In this document: in pieces, positions 8,578-18,824 of the stretch
Layout: each line of letters starts with the position of its first letter
Numbering within the stretch: position 1 is the stretch's first letter
Origin: Mycolicibacterium nivoides
GTDB lineage: Bacteria > Actinomycetota > Actinomycetes > Mycobacteriales > Mycobacteriaceae
Direction: 5' to 3'
DNA length: 64,000 nucleotides
Assembly: GCF_003855255.1 (NCBI RefSeq)
Contig: NZ_CP034072.1
Location: 6,178,989-6,242,988, forward strand
Program-made: the position numbers and the translations under genes
The notes under the pieces: generated by a model
Databases searched by the model: none
Told to the model about the DNA's origin: nothing
What the model saw: the letters and a program-made list of their open reading frames with translations, nothing else

Positions 8578-11500
8578 TCAGGCGCTGGGAACCGCGTCCC
8601 CCGAAGTCTTTCGCAGATCGGCGAATTCGGAGATCGACGCCGAGGTGACCGACGCGACGGGCCGGGCATTGGGCGCCGATGCGTCGGACTTGGACACCAT
8701 CACCACGTTGTCGATGTAGGGCTGGATCGTCGTGCTGTTCTGCACGGTCGACACGATCACCAACTGGAAACCGAACTTGCGGAACGCCGACAGTGCCTGC
8801 TGGGCGAACTGCGGATCCGACTTTGAGAACGCCTCGTCCAGCATCAGCTGGGCGAACAACGGCCGGGTGTCATTGCTGTCCGGGCTGGCCAGGTTGAAGC
8901 TCAGCGCCCCGGCCAGGCAGAACGCCATGAGCTTCTCCTGCTCACCACCCGAGTTGTCACCGGAATTGCTGTAGGTCCGGATGACCTCGCCGGTCTCGGC
9001 GTCGCGCTCTTCGCAGTACAGCACGAACCGGTTGCGCACATCCAGCGCATCGCGTGTCCACTGCCGGTCCTCGGGTGTGTTGCCGGCCAACAACTTCCGC
9101 AGCTGCAGGATGTCGGTGTACTGATCGAACATCGCGGTCTCGTCGCCGAAGCTCACCAGCGACACCCGCGAGGAGATGCGCTGGGCCTTCTCGTTGAGTT
9201 CGTCGACCGCGGCCAGATGCCGGGTACCGGCGTGCAGGGTCAGCCGGGTGCCGCGGTTGAACTCCACCGCACCCAGGCCCGTGTTGACGCGGGCGATCTG
9301 CTCGGTGATCCGCCGCGCCTCGTTGTCGGCGATCATGTGCAGGTTCAGGATCGCGCCCGGCGCCTGTTCGGTGATCAGCCGCTGCATGCGCTCGTAGGCG
9401 TCGGGCAGCTCCCGCTCGTCGATCCGACGGCACAACGCCACGTAGTCGTGCACCCGCTCGTCGAACACGTCGCTGTCGTTGGGGATCGCATCGGGGAACG
9501 AGCTGTCGTAGGCCGCCATGATGCCGGCCAACTCGTCGTGCGAACGGTTGCGGTCCGCCCGCAAGCGGTCCCGCTCGCGGCTGATGACGCGGGTCAGTTC
9601 GCTTCGGTACGGCTCGGGTTCGAGCAACTCAAGGGTCAGGGCGATGTCGGCGGCATAGCCGTCGATCGTGTCGCGGGCGTGCGACGGGAACTCGCTGGAC
9701 CCCAGGCGCTCGGTCAGGACCTCACTCAACTCCAGCAGCGCGGTCCGCCTGCGGTCCAGTGTGGTCTCACGTTCGTTGAGCGAGCCGATCTGCTGGATGA
9801 CCTTCTCGACGCGCTCCCAGCATTCGTCGGCCCGCTGTTGCAGCCGTTCGGCGTCGGGGTTGTCGGAGACCAGCAGATCGTGTTCGTCCTGCAGCCGCTC
9901 GAGCATCTCGTCGACCGAATCGGTGTCGATGTCGCTCCACTGCATGAACTGATCGCACAATGCCCGGCAGGCCCGCTCGCGGGATTGCAGCTGGCCGCGG
10001 TGCTCGTCTAGCCGCTCACGCGCCGTGCGCGCCACCTGGTACACATCCTGCGCGGCGGTCAGATCATCCTGCAGCGCTTCGACTTTGGCAGCGGTGCCGC
10101 CGAGGAAGATGTAGTCCGAGGGCCGCAGCCTCGATCGATCGTCCTTGATCGAGAGCCGGCCGCTGTCCTTGCGCAGGCCCTGGTCGGTGACGGCGCGGGA
10201 CTGCTCGGTGAACTCCTCCGGCCCGTCGACGCACACGTAGTCACCGATGCCGGCGATCACATTGAGCGCCTCCACGGCACTGTCGTGTGTCGGGTCGGCG
10301 AGCTGGAGTTTGGTGGCCAAGGTGCCGGGAGGCGGGGTCCGCAACTGCGAACCGTGCTGGACATGCTGCAACTGGATCCGGCCGCGCATGTCGTTCTCGT
10401 TGACGAACCGCAGTGCCCGTTCCATGTAGGCATCGGGGACCAGCAAGCGTAATCCGGCGCCGCGCAACACTTTTTCGACTGCCAGCCGCCACCGCGACTC
10501 GTCCGGCTTGAGCTCCATCAGCTCGGCCACGTACACCAGATCGCGCTCGGAGATGTCGAGAGCACGGGCGATGCGCGCCCGCATCTCGTACTCGGTCCTC
10601 GGCAGCGGAGAGCCCAGCCGCTGCACCCGTTCCAGCTCGGCTTCCACACTCTCCCGCGCCTCACGGGCCCGGACTTCCTTCGCCGAGGCCTCGACGTAGG
10701 GCTGGTTGCCGGTGAACAGTTCGCGATGCAGCCGGTCGGCTTCCTCCATCAATGTCTCACGCAGCGACCAGAATTCCTCGCCGTTGTCCGGCGGCGTCAA
10801 CCCGAGCGAGGTGACCTTGTCTTCGTAGCCGCTGCGCCGGCGGGACACTTCCTCGCTGATCCGCTCGGCCTCGGTCAGCCGTTGCTGCAGCGGCACCAGA
10901 TCCACGGTGACGGTGTTGATCTGCGCCATGAGCGAGTTGTGTTCGTTCTTGAACTGGCGCTGCTGGGAACCGAACTCATCGCGCTGGGCACCGAGCTGCG
11001 TGATCTGATCGTCGAGATTGGCGATCTCCGGACCGGCCTGGGCCAGCCGCACATGGTCGACGTAATCGCGGATCATCACGTTGTCGATGGTGTCGATCAC
11101 CCCGAACTTGGCCGCCTCCTCGGCGTACCGCGCCTGGACCGCGGCGATATTGCCGAGGGTATTGCGCTTGCGCCGGGCCACGTCGAGCAGGCCGCGCGCC
11201 TCGACGAGCGGGTTGATCTGCTCGAGGGCCTCCTCTACGCCGCTGAGACTGGCGGGCTCGTCGAGCATGAACTCGCGCACGAACTGCTCAAGTCCACCAA
11301 CGCTTTTCAACGACTTGGCCTTACCGAGCAGCTGTTGGGCCGCCTCGGAGGCACGGATGCCGATGCTGGAGTACAGCTGGGCCAGGTACTGGCTCTCGCT
11401 GCGACCGCCGGTCCAACCGTCGTCGCGGAACACCGCGGCGTCATAGCCGTTGGCCGCCCAGCGGTTGCACAGGCCGAAGATGTCGCGGTCGTCGTCGATC

Positions 11501-11940
11501 AGGTAGTACCGGCTGCCCGGGTCCGAGGTCTTCTCCGCGGCCAGCCATTTGAGCACCAGCCCGGTGACCGAGCGCCCGGTGCGGTCGCTGTAGGTGACCG
11601 CGACAGCCGACCAGGCCGGCCCGGTCCCGCGCAGATACATGATCTGGCGGCTGGTGCCCTCGCGTCGCTCACCCCAGGCACCGCGGACGTACTTGTCGAC
11701 CGTGCGCTTGCCGGTGCCCGCACCCGCAGCGGTGGTGTCGCCGGAGGCATTGAAGTTGCGGCGGTGTGAAGGCAGGAAGGCCAGCGAAATCGCGTCCAGC
11801 AGTGAGGATTTACCGCTGCCCGAGGATCCGGTGATCAGAGTGCCGTGCCGGCTGAACGGGATCGAGTGGTACCCGTCGAACACGCCCCAGTTGATGACCT
11901 GCAGGCGCGACAGAGAGAACTGATTGGTCGGTTCAGCCAT
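8578..11940 (-). CDS. jetC: Wadjet-type SMC ATPase JetC (MksB/EptC-like)
   Basis: A 1120-residue SMC-like ATPase of the bacterial MksB/JetC family. Walker A is GSSGSGKS (residues 38-45); the middle is two long coiled-coil arms around a globular insert; the C-terminal head carries the ABC signature SGGEQ and Walker B LMLDEAF. In Wadjet systems JetC, with kleisin JetA and JetB, extrudes DNA loops and recognises small circular plasmids; the M. smegmatis ept locus is the mycobacterial example. ATG at 11940 overlaps the jetB stop by 8 nt; an in-frame ATG at 11976 is less likely. The gene looks intact, but the nuclease gene jetD that normally follows is not there. Confidence 0.9.
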   Translation of the reverse strand: MAEPTNQFSLSRLQVINWGVFDGYHSIPFSRHGTLITGSSGSGKSSLLDAISLAFLPSHRRNFNASGDTTAAGAGTGKRTVDKYVRGAWGERREGTSRQIMYLRGTGPAWSAVAVTYSDRTGRSVTGLVLKWLAAEKTSDPGSRYYLIDDDRDIFGLCNRWAANGYDAAVFRDDGWTGGRSESQYLAQLYSSIGIRASEAAQQLLGKAKSLKSVGGLEQFVREFMLDEPASLSGVEEALEQINPLVEARGLLDVARRKRNTLGNIAAVQARYAEEAAKFGVIDTIDNVMIRDYVDHVRLAQAGPEIANLDDQITQLGAQRDEFGSQQRQFKNEHNSLMAQINTVTVDLVPLQQRLTEAERISEEVSRRRSGYEDKVTSLGLTPPDNGEEFWSLRETLMEEADRLHRELFTGNQPYVEASAKEVRAREARESVEAELERVQRLGSPLPRTEYEMRARIARALDISERDLVYVAELMELKPDESRWRLAVEKVLRGAGLRLLVPDAYMERALRFVNENDMRGRIQLQHVQHGSQLRTPPPGTLATKLQLADPTHDSAVEALNVIAGIGDYVCVDGPEEFTEQSRAVTDQGLRKDSGRLSIKDDRSRLRPSDYIFLGGTAAKVEALQDDLTAAQDVYQVARTARERLDEHRGQLQSRERACRALCDQFMQWSDIDTDSVDEMLERLQDEHDLLVSDNPDAERLQQRADECWERVEKVIQQIGSLNERETTLDRRRTALLELSEVLTERLGSSEFPSHARDTIDGYAADIALTLELLEPEPYRSELTRVISRERDRLRADRNRSHDELAGIMAAYDSSFPDAIPNDSDVFDERVHDYVALCRRIDERELPDAYERMQRLITEQAPGAILNLHMIADNEARRITEQIARVNTGLGAVEFNRGTRLTLHAGTRHLAAVDELNEKAQRISSRVSLVSFGDETAMFDQYTDILQLRKLLAGNTPEDRQWTRDALDVRNRFVLYCEERDAETGEVIRTYSNSGDNSGGEQEKLMAFCLAGALSFNLASPDSNDTRPLFAQLMLDEAFSKSDPQFAQQALSAFRKFGFQLVIVSTVQNSTTIQPYIDNVVMVSKSDASAPNARPVASVTSASISEFADLRKTSGDAVPSA

Positions 11941-12706
11941 GAGCGTCCACTTCGTCCTCGAGCCGTTCGGCTGCATCGGTGTCGTCGGAATCCTCGACCG
12001 TGCCGTTGGCAGCCCGCTTGAGCTGCTCGAACTGTTGCTGCAGTTCGGTGATCATCGAGGCCGTCATGATCGCGTTGACCACCGGGCTGATGGTGAAGCT
12101 GTCCTCGTCCTCCCGGTTGCGGGCGAGCATCTCGATGTCGGTGAGCCGCTCGATTGCGTTGTCGATTCGCTTGTCGAACGAGGCGGTGTCGCGGTCGGTG
12201 TCGTTGTTGACCCCGGCGAACAGCTCGTGGATCTCGTCACGGCTGATCAACACGTTCTCGTCGCGCGCCGCGGCACGCATGAGCTTGGCCAGGTGCAGGG
12301 CCAGGATCGAGTCGTAGGTGTTGAGGGTCTCGCGTCGCAGCAACCGGCGCCGCCACTGCGATTCGTAGTCGGCCTGCTCGACGTAGGCGATGTCGTGATC
12401 GTCCGAGATGCACAGCCGCATATCGAGTTCCGACAGCCGCACGGTGAGTTCGGTGCGGTACCGAGTCACCCACGACCACAGCTCGGAGTGGTTGTCCTTG
12501 CTGACGTAACGACGCGAGAGCAGGTGCTGCAGTGCCCAGCAGGCCCGGTCGGGCAGTTCGCTGACATCGCCGTCGAAGCGGGGCGCGCGGCGCTGGTCGG
12601 TGGACCGCTCGACGGAGTCGATGCTGGGCAGAGCGTCGAAATCGATCGCCGCATCTGAGACCGGCACTGCATCTGGGTCGCGCGACGTGTCCGGGGTGTC
12701 GGTCAT
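11933..12706 (-). CDS. jetB: Wadjet subunit JetB (MksE-like, DUF4194)
   Basis: A 257-residue winged-helix (KITE-type) subunit. The region [18 protein letters not shown] (about residues 50-67) and the later [20 protein letters not shown] fit the DUF4194/MksE family. In the complex, two copies bind the JetA kleisin. It overlaps jetA by 4 nt (ATGA) and jetC by 8 nt, so the three subunits are translated together. The acidic C-terminal tail (many Asp/Glu) is common in this family. Confidence 0.88.
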   Translation of the reverse strand: MTDTPDTSRDPDAVPVSDAAIDFDALPSIDSVERSTDQRRAPRFDGDVSELPDRACWALQHLLSRRYVSKDNHSELWSWVTRYRTELTVRLSELDMRLCISDDHDIAYVEQADYESQWRRRLLRRETLNTYDSILALHLAKLMRAAARDENVLISRDEIHELFAGVNNDTDRDTASFDKRIDNAIERLTDIEMLARNREDEDSFTISPVVNAIMTASMITELQQQFEQLKRAANGTVEDSDDTDAAERLEDEVDAHG

Positions 12707-14181
12707 AGAATGCTCTCGCTGGCAGTAGGGATCGGCTCGGTGAAAACCAGTCTGGGGATCTCGATTTCGCGGTCGGTCCCCTCAAGGGACCGGAACCGGA
12801 CTTGGACCGATTGCGCGGATTCGACTCCTGACTGATGCTGCTTGAGCGCCCAGGACCACAGCACGATCACGTGTCCGAGGTAGGCCGAGTCCAGCATGCC
12901 GATCGCGTCGGGCAGCGACAACGGCCCGGCCGCCACCGCGCCGTTGATCAGCTCGGCCAGTTCCGCGGCGTCCACCTGCGAGGCCAGGGCCGAGAACGCC
13001 GACAGATTCACCTCGCCCTCCGACGATTCGGCCTGCGACGGCGGGATGGCGTCACGAATCTTGAACGCCACGGCGCCAATCGAATTGAAGTCCGTCCGGA
13101 CCAACGGCACCTCGATGCCGATACGGCTGTCGGCGAGCGAGACGCTGAGCAGTTCGTGCGCACTGGCCAGTGCGTCGTTGAGCTGACGGGTGACGCCGCG
13201 GCTCTGCTCGAGCGTGCCGGACGCGACGAAGCGCTTGATCCGGCGAGCGCAGCGCTGCCTGGTCCGGCCCACCTCGGCCGTCTGTGCCGAGACCAGGCTG
13301 AAGAACCCCGTCATCACCGCACGCAGGTCCGGATCCAGGTGCGGCAGCTGACGGGTCACCATCTCGATGTCGCTCACCAACGCGGCCCGCTGCTCAGGAT
13401 CCTGGATCATCCGGGTGAAGGCGGTGTAGGACGCGCTCTCGCGGGATGCGAACAGCGACTCGTAGTCGTCGAACAACTGGCGCTGACGTTCGCGGTAGCC
13501 GAGATCGGTGTCGGCGGAGGCATCCAGCAGCCGGGTGGTGATCCGGTTGAGCATGCTGCCGTACTGCCCGATGTCCGAGACGATCTGCTCCATCTGCAGC
13601 GCGATGGCACGGGCCTCATCCTCGACGTCGACCAGGTCGGGTTCGGGGCGCTGACCTTGGTCCAGGGCATCCAATTCGTCACGCAGCTTGGCGATCTCGG
13701 CTTCGATGTCGGCGCGGATGCGCTCGGGATCGTTGCTGACCTGTCCGGCCACCCGCCGCAGCCCCGCGGCGATGCCCGTGATCGAGCCGCCGGTGGCGAT
13801 GGTGTCCTCGCGACGCATGCGGCGCGCGAAATCCAGCACGGCTCGCGCCTCGTAAGTGAGGTAGCAGACGTTGCGTTCGGTGTCGCCGGCCTGTTCGGTG
13901 ATCCGGTGTAGCCAGCCCTGGCTGGCCCAGTACTTGATCAGGGCCAGGCCCGACTGTTCGGTTTCGGAGCCGAGATCGGCCAGGTCACGTTCGAGCCGGA
14001 TCACCAGCTCCATCTCGGTGAGCTTGGCCCCGCGGTCCAGGTGGCGTTCCATCAGCGTGATGTAGGTGGCCAGGTTGTTCGTCACCAGCAGCCGCGCCGA
14101 GCGCGAGTCGGCGACCTCGCGGTTGAGCTGGTAGAGCTGGTCCAGCGACCCATGGCCGGGGACAGCGGCGGCATCAGGCAT
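12703..14181 (-). CDS. jetA: Wadjet kleisin subunit JetA (MksF-like, DUF3375)
   Basis: A 492-residue kleisin-type protein of the DUF3375/MksF family. It starts with the conserved [17 protein letters not shown] segment and [21 protein letters not shown] (winged-helix N-terminal domain), followed by a long helical middle part. JetA bridges the two heads of the JetC dimer. It is the first gene of the operon; the promoter should lie in 14182-14324, opposite the methyltransferase gene. No jetD homologue lies upstream either. Confidence 0.9.
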   Translation of the reverse strand: MPDAAAVPGHGSLDQLYQLNREVADSRSARLLVTNNLATYITLMERHLDRGAKLTEMELVIRLERDLADLGSETEQSGLALIKYWASQGWLHRITEQAGDTERNVCYLTYEARAVLDFARRMRREDTIATGGSITGIAAGLRRVAGQVSNDPERIRADIEAEIAKLRDELDALDQGQRPEPDLVDVEDEARAIALQMEQIVSDIGQYGSMLNRITTRLLDASADTDLGYRERQRQLFDDYESLFASRESASYTAFTRMIQDPEQRAALVSDIEMVTRQLPHLDPDLRAVMTGFFSLVSAQTAEVGRTRQRCARRIKRFVASGTLEQSRGVTRQLNDALASAHELLSVSLADSRIGIEVPLVRTDFNSIGAVAFKIRDAIPPSQAESSEGEVNLSAFSALASQVDAAELAELINGAVAAGPLSLPDAIGMLDSAYLGHVIVLWSWALKQHQSGVESAQSVQVRFRSLEGTDREIEIPRLVFTEPIPTASESIL

Positions 14182-14324
14182 GACCGGCCCCTCGTTTCGC
14201 GTTGGACATCGGCACTACTTTAGGCGGCTGACGGGACAGGGTCCGACTCCAGTTCGGTTTGCTGTTAGCTGTCAGACCGGCCATTGTGACCGACACCGCA
14301 GCCCACCTGCCCTAGAGTCATCCG

Positions 14325-15413
14325 GTGACTCCTGCCAAGGTGCCGCCCGCCGGATTGGTCCGCGCGGCCGAACGCGTCCGCCATCACCTGCGTCGCCTGC
14401 ATCAGCGCGCGGTCCCGCCGCCCGCGGCGATGCTGGAGATGATCCTGGGCGCGTGGGTCGCCCAGGGCATCGCCGCCGCCGCACAGCTCGGGGTTGCCGA
14501 CGCACTGGCCGACGGCCCGCTGCGCGCCGAGGAGCTGGCGCGCAGGGTCGAGGCCAACCCCGACACCCTGGACCGGTTGATGCGGGCGCTGGTCAGCGAG
14601 GGCGTCTTCCGCCGTACCCGAGACGGCCGCTACGCGCTGAACGCGCTGGGCGACACGTTGCGCAAGGACGCCCCGGTCTCGATCGCGGGGATGGCGAAAT
14701 TCGTCGGCTCGCCGCAGCATCGCGAGCACTGGAGCCACCTCGCCGAAGCGGTCCGCACCGGTGAGGCGGTCATCCCCAAGCTGCGCGGCAAAGGGGCGTT
14801 CGACTACATCGGCTCCGAGCCCGAACTGGGCGCGATCTTCAACGACGCCATGACCAGCATCTCAGAGCTTGCCATCGCCCCCGTGGTGGCCGCCTATGAC
14901 TTCACCCGGTTCGGCACCATCGCCGATGTCGGCGGCGGGCACGGCCGGCTGCTGGCCGCCGTACTGACCGCCACCCCGGCCGCCCGTGGGGTGCTCTACG
15001 ACCTGCCCCAGGTGGTCGACGGGGCACCGGCGATGTTGGGCAAGTACGGAGTGGCCGATCGGGTTCAGGTGGTTCCCGGGTCCTTCTTCGACAGTGTCCC
15101 CGGCGGCGCAGACGCCTACCTGCTGAAGAACATCATTCACGACTGGCCCGACGACGAGGCGTTGGCGATCCTGCGCAATGTGCGGGCGGCGGCCGCGCCG
15201 GGCGCCACCCTGCTGCTGATCGAAGGTGTGATCCCCGACCACGACCGGGAGTTCCTGGGCAAGTGGACCGATATGGAGATGCTGATCGGCATCGCCGCCC
15301 GCGAACGTACCGCGGCCGATTACCGAAAGCTCTACGAGCAGGCTGGATTCCGGCTCACGCGTGTGGTCGAGACGGCGTCACCGTTCAGCCTCGTGGAGGG
15401 TGTGGCGGTCTAG
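14325..15413 (+). CDS. SAM-dependent O-methyltransferase (dimerising, PF00891 type)
   Basis: A 362-residue methyltransferase of the plant/actinobacterial O-methyltransferase type. An N-terminal winged-helix dimerisation domain (about residues 35-110) is followed by the SAM-binding motif DVGGGHGRLL near residue 205 and the LKNIIHDWPDDEA segment, whose histidine is the usual catalytic base. The substrate is probably a small aromatic or polyketide hydroxyl compound, but nothing nearby names it. GTG start at 14325. The stop overlaps that of the convergent lipoprotein gene by 4 bp. Confidence 0.88.
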   Translation: MTPAKVPPAGLVRAAERVRHHLRRLHQRAVPPPAAMLEMILGAWVAQGIAAAAQLGVADALADGPLRAEELARRVEANPDTLDRLMRALVSEGVFRRTRDGRYALNALGDTLRKDAPVSIAGMAKFVGSPQHREHWSHLAEAVRTGEAVIPKLRGKGAFDYIGSEPELGAIFNDAMTSISELAIAPVVAAYDFTRFGTIADVGGGHGRLLAAVLTATPAARGVLYDLPQVVDGAPAMLGKYGVADRVQVVPGSFFDSVPGGADAYLLKNIIHDWPDDEALAILRNVRAAAAPGATLLLIEGVIPDHDREFLGKWTDMEMLIGIAARERTAADYRKLYEQAGFRLTRVVETASPFSLVEGVAV

Positions 15414-15919
15414 TCGTCGTTCGCGCACGGCGAGGTGGCGGCCACATTGAGTCCGTAGATACCGCCCGCCGTGGTTTCGGCCTTGACCGAGACGATGTAC
15501 CCGCGGCCGTCCTCGTAGGCCTTGCTGTTCGGCGGTTCTGGTTCCGGCCGGGTCCACGGGATGGGGGCAAAACCTTCGTCGACCAGGGTTTCGATGCGTT
15601 TGAGCGCCGATTCGACGAGGTCGGGCGCCGGGTCGACGATCCACGCGTTGCGGTACACCCGCCACGGCGGGCCGTCCGGCATCATCCCGGCATTCGTCCG
15701 GCAGCCGTGCAGGGCCGCGTGCGCGGGATCGGGATCGATGGGCTTGCCCACGATCATCGACACATAGCCGGCCACCACCCGGGCGGCCTCGGTGACGGTC
15801 AAGGTGGTGGGTTGCATCGTCGCCTCATCGTCGGTGGGTGGCCGGTCTTTGTGGAGGAATCCGCAGGCACTGGTGGCCATCAGGCTCAGTGCCACAAAAA
15901 GCGTTGTGAGAAGCCTCAT
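15410..15919 (-). CDS. LppJ-like lipoprotein
   Basis: A 169-residue secreted lipoprotein: signal peptide LLTTLFVALSLMATSAC with the lipobox cysteine at about residue 19. The mature part has no recognised domain; it keeps two further cysteines (GCRTNAG and SPCANDD) that could form a disulfide. ATG at 15919 overlaps the stop of the upstream hydrolase gene (ATGA). Position and size match lppJ (Rv2080), which in M. tuberculosis follows the Rv2078-Rv2079 pair; this is from memory of that locus. It may serve the hydrolase as partner or inhibitor. Confidence 0.8.
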   Translation of the reverse strand: MRLLTTLFVALSLMATSACGFLHKDRPPTDDEATMQPTTLTVTEAARVVAGYVSMIVGKPIDPDPAHAALHGCRTNAGMMPDGPPWRVYRNAWIVDPAPDLVESALKRIETLVDEGFAPIPWTRPEPEPPNSKAYEDGRGYIVSVKAETTAGGIYGLNVAATSPCANDD

Positions 15920-17787
15920 TTGACCTGCACTTTGGGGCCGGCTTCGGGATGATCCGTCACCCGCGGATTTTCCCACGGATGCTGCCGCCGTTCGTAGGAT
16001 CCATCATCATCCCAGGGCAGTTCGGGGATCTTCGGTCCGGCGCCGGCCCGTGCCTGGTCACTGGCTTCGGCCTGGAAATTCCCGTCATCACCGACGTCGA
16101 TGTCCACGTAGTTGGTCTCGATCCCACGCTCCACATAGCCGGTGGCCTCGCCACCGTTGATAACCGCGACCATGTTGTGGAACGCATCTGAATCGGGGTC
16201 GTTCCAGTACTCGCCGTGCGCGTTCTGTCCCACGATCACCTCGCCGTGGTGCGGGCCCTCCCGCCCGTAGTACCCGGTGTCCAGACGCGTGACGCCGGGA
16301 ATCTTGTCGGGGTCGGTTGCCGAGGGCAGCCCTCCCAGCGGGTTGCCGAGCTGCCCGTCGACGGTGTGTGGAATCCAATCCGGCAGGCCGATCGATCCGT
16401 TGTCGACGAGCTCGCGTGGCAGGGACTGAACCAGCGCGATGGGGTCACCGGGTGCGGTCATCGAATAACGCTGCACGTTCGGGTTCGGATTGGTGTACTC
16501 CCCGGTGAGGATGCCGGTGCCCGCCGACGATGCGTGCAGGACGCGGTCGGCCCGCAGCCCCATCTGTTCGGCGGTCCCGACGATGGCACCGCCGTAGGAA
16601 TGGCCGATGTAGGTGACCGGCGTGCCGGGTGCTCCCGCACCCACCGCACGGTCGATCTCATGACCGAAGGACACCAACTTCGGCGCCATCGACGCGGCGT
16701 AGGACGGGTCCGACGCCTTGCCGAGATCCTGGGGAAAGTCGTCGCCCATATAGAGGAAGATCGGGGATCCGGTTTGTCGTGCCAGTTCCACCGCCGCGTT
16801 GTGGTTCGAGGCGCTGCCGTTGAGGTTGGTGCTGGTACCGGGGACCACCACACCGACACCCTTGATGCCGGGCTTGATGTCGCCGATCATCTCGATCATC
16901 CGGCCGTTGCCCTCGGTCGAGAACCCGACGAACTTGCGCGGCACCATGGTGCCGCTGCCGGGCGGAAACTCGATCGGGGTGAGCATCGCCTGCAACTGCT
17001 TGACCCGGGCGTCGTCGGGTGGTTGCTTCTTCAACTCCGCGTCCAGTGCGTTGCGGATGTTGATGTTGTTGGCTTCGATCCTGGTGTCGAACGGCACACC
17101 GTCGGTGTTTCCCATCACCTGCGGGTCGGCGAGCACCATCTCGTGCAGGGTTTCCGGGCTCAGACCCGCGAGGAACGCGGCCCGCTCGTCGGGCGTCATG
17201 CCGGCCAGCCGGTCGACCAATGCCTTGGGGCTGTTCGGATCGGGCGACTGCTTGGGATCCGGGGTGCTGAGCGCCGCTACCGCATCGCGTACTTGTTGAC
17301 CGACCTTGTTGTCGGTGGTCTCGAACTGCGCCAGCATCGACTTCAGGTCCAACGAGGCGTTCGCCGCCATCGCCTGCAGCATCAGCCGATTCACCGGACT
17401 CAACCGAGCGAAGAAATCGAGTGCGCTGCCCGGGCGGATCGACACCGTGCCGTCGTCAGCGACCTGCCATCCTTGCCCCTCGAGCCGTTCGACGGTCCCG
17501 AGGATGCGGCTGCGTTGTTGCACCAGTTCGCCGCCACCGTCCTGCAGGGCGGAACTCAACGCGGTCAGGCTCTGATGGAGCCGCTGCATTCTTTCCAAAG
17601 TCGCTGTGGCGCTTGCGATCGCGGCATCGGCCGACGTCCCCGTCCAGCCGGCACGCAGCTTGTCGATGATGGCTCGCTGCTGATCCATCTGGGTCGACAG
17701 CGTGGAGGCGCGGCTGCTGACGTCGGCGCCGCCTTGCACGAGTGCCTCAGGATTGGACGACTCCACCTGCGAGATCGTCACCGGCAT
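15916..17787 (-). CDS. WXG-headed alpha/beta hydrolase (DUF1023 type)
   Basis: A 623-residue two-part protein. The first ~100 residues are helical and carry a WXG motif (RAGWTGTSADA, about residues 46-56) as in type VII secretion substrates. The C-terminal half is an alpha/beta hydrolase with nucleophile elbow GHSYGG near residue 395, typical of DUF1023. This suggests a hydrolase carried on an ESX-like secretion head; export is inference. It lies between a small EspC-like gene (1-bp gap) and a lipoprotein gene (4-nt overlap), like Rv2078-Rv2079-lppJ. The substrate (lipid ester or peptide) is unknown. Confidence 0.85.
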   Translation of the reverse strand: MPVTISQVESSNPEALVQGGADVSSRASTLSTQMDQQRAIIDKLRAGWTGTSADAAIASATATLERMQRLHQSLTALSSALQDGGGELVQQRSRILGTVERLEGQGWQVADDGTVSIRPGSALDFFARLSPVNRLMLQAMAANASLDLKSMLAQFETTDNKVGQQVRDAVAALSTPDPKQSPDPNSPKALVDRLAGMTPDERAAFLAGLSPETLHEMVLADPQVMGNTDGVPFDTRIEANNINIRNALDAELKKQPPDDARVKQLQAMLTPIEFPPGSGTMVPRKFVGFSTEGNGRMIEMIGDIKPGIKGVGVVVPGTSTNLNGSASNHNAAVELARQTGSPIFLYMGDDFPQDLGKASDPSYAASMAPKLVSFGHEIDRAVGAGAPGTPVTYIGHSYGGAIVGTAEQMGLRADRVLHASSAGTGILTGEYTNPNPNVQRYSMTAPGDPIALVQSLPRELVDNGSIGLPDWIPHTVDGQLGNPLGGLPSATDPDKIPGVTRLDTGYYGREGPHHGEVIVGQNAHGEYWNDPDSDAFHNMVAVINGGEATGYVERGIETNYVDIDVGDDGNFQAEASDQARAGAGPKIPELPWDDDGSYERRQHPWENPRVTDHPEAGPKVQVK

Positions 17788-17788
17788 G

Positions 17789-18094
17789 TCAACCCGCTGG
17801 CTGGGCTGACTTCAGCCGGCGTGCGGACTCGTCGTCGGCGGTCTGGTACGAACGGGCGGCGGTGTTCAGATTGTCGGCATGCGTGCCGACCTCGGCGCCG
17901 ATTGCCTGGACCGAGCTGTCCACCACCGTGGCGGCCTGGCCGCAGGCCGCACCGCTCTGCAGACCCGGCATGGCCGCTGCTGCTGCGGTCAACAGCTGCC
18001 CGACCGCCAGTCCGGTGATGACCCCGCCCACCGCGGTCTCGGCGGCGGCGGCCGACTGCAATTCGGCCGGAGCAACTTTCAGCACGGAACCCAC
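17789..18094 (-). CDS. EspC-like small ESX-type protein (DUF2580)
   Basis: A 101-residue alanine-rich helical protein, VLKVAPAELQSAAAAE at the N-terminus and a helical repeat region ending in HADNLNTAARSYQTADDE. Size, composition and the C-terminal YxxxD (YQTAD) pattern fit DUF2580/EspC-like type VII secretion partners. GTG at 18094 is used; a second GTG at 18085 is possible. It is translated directly ahead of the WXG-hydrolase, so the two proteins may form a secreted pair. Confidence 0.8.
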   Translation of the reverse strand: MGSVLKVAPAELQSAAAAETAVGGVITGLAVGQLLTAAAAAMPGLQSGAACGQAATVVDSSVQAIGAEVGTHADNLNTAARSYQTADDESARRLKSAQPAG

Positions 18095-18175
18095 ACAGGG
18101 AGCCTAACGCCGGGAAGAGGTTCGCTCAGACACCAATTTTCCGATGGCGCCGCACCCTGGCACTGCCGCGTGAGG

Positions 18176-18796
18176 CTAACCGGCGACCGGATGACTTCCG
18201 GCGTCCGACGGCGTGCCCTTCAGGCCGCGCCAGAACAGATTGATCATCAACTCGGCGGCCTCGTTGACGTCGGCGTCCCCGGTGCTGACCCGGCTGGCGA
18301 TCGCCTCGCCGGCACCCACCAGCGCCACCGCCATCATCTCGAAGTCGCTGTCGGGCTGAGGGTTACGTGTTCCTGTACTGAGCAGTCTGGCCACCAGGTC
18401 GATGATGCGGTCGCGGCCCTCGCGGACGGTGTGGGCAAATGCCTGCGAGCTGGTGGCCTGGGTGTAGAGCACCATCCACGAGGCCCGGTTGGAATCGATG
18501 TAGGTCAGGAACGCGAGCACGGCGCTGCGCAGCAGATCCTTGGGGCTCTGGGTGAAGTCGATCTCGCCACGCACCACATCCACGAACCGGGTCAGCTCCC
18601 GGTTCAGGCAGGCCCCGAACAACTCCTCCTTGGAGCCGTAATAGAGGTAGAGCATCGGCTTGGAGATCTCGGCCTCCGCGGCGATCGCGTCCATCGAGGT
18701 CTCGTGGTAACCGTTGACCGAGAAAATCTGCACCGCAGCATCGAGCATCTGCTGTTCGCGTACGGCCCGCGGCAGCCGCTTGGTTCCACCTGCCAT
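18176..18796 (-). CDS. TetR family regulator (Rv0238-like)
   Basis: A 206-residue TetR regulator. The HTH (about residues 8-55) contains ETSMDAIAAEAEISKPMLYL and YYGSKEELF. The frame is open further upstream, but ATG at 18796 gives the family's normal start MAGGTKRLPRAVREQQML. The sequence and its proximity to lpqI suggest the orthologue of Rv0238, although here an amine-metabolism locus is inserted between them. A 7+7 palindrome lies 4-23 bp upstream of the start and is the likely autoregulatory operator. Confidence 0.87.
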   Translation of the reverse strand: MAGGTKRLPRAVREQQMLDAAVQIFSVNGYHETSMDAIAAEAEISKPMLYLYYGSKEELFGACLNRELTRFVDVVRGEIDFTQSPKDLLRSAVLAFLTYIDSNRASWMVLYTQATSSQAFAHTVREGRDRIIDLVARLLSTGTRNPQPDSDFEMMAVALVGAGEAIASRVSTGDADVNEAAELMINLFWRGLKGTPSDAGSHPVAG

Positions 18797-18799
18797 CCG

Positions 18800-18819
18800 A
18801 ACAGGATAAGCGTCCTGTT
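18800..18819. promoter_or_regulatory. Palindromic operator in front of the TetR gene
   Basis: AACAGGA-TAAGCG-TCCTGTT is a perfect 7+7 inverted repeat in the 28-bp gap between the RpiR stop (18825) and the TetR start (18796). A TetR dimer bound here would block its own gene. Confidence 0.55.
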
Positions 18820-18824
18820 GACGG

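Noticed and set aside
16216..18018. Long open frame (600 codons) on the plus strand opposite the WXG-hydrolase
   Set aside because: It is the GC-rich antisense shadow of a gene with clear motifs; its composition is Arg/Gly/His-rich with no family pattern.
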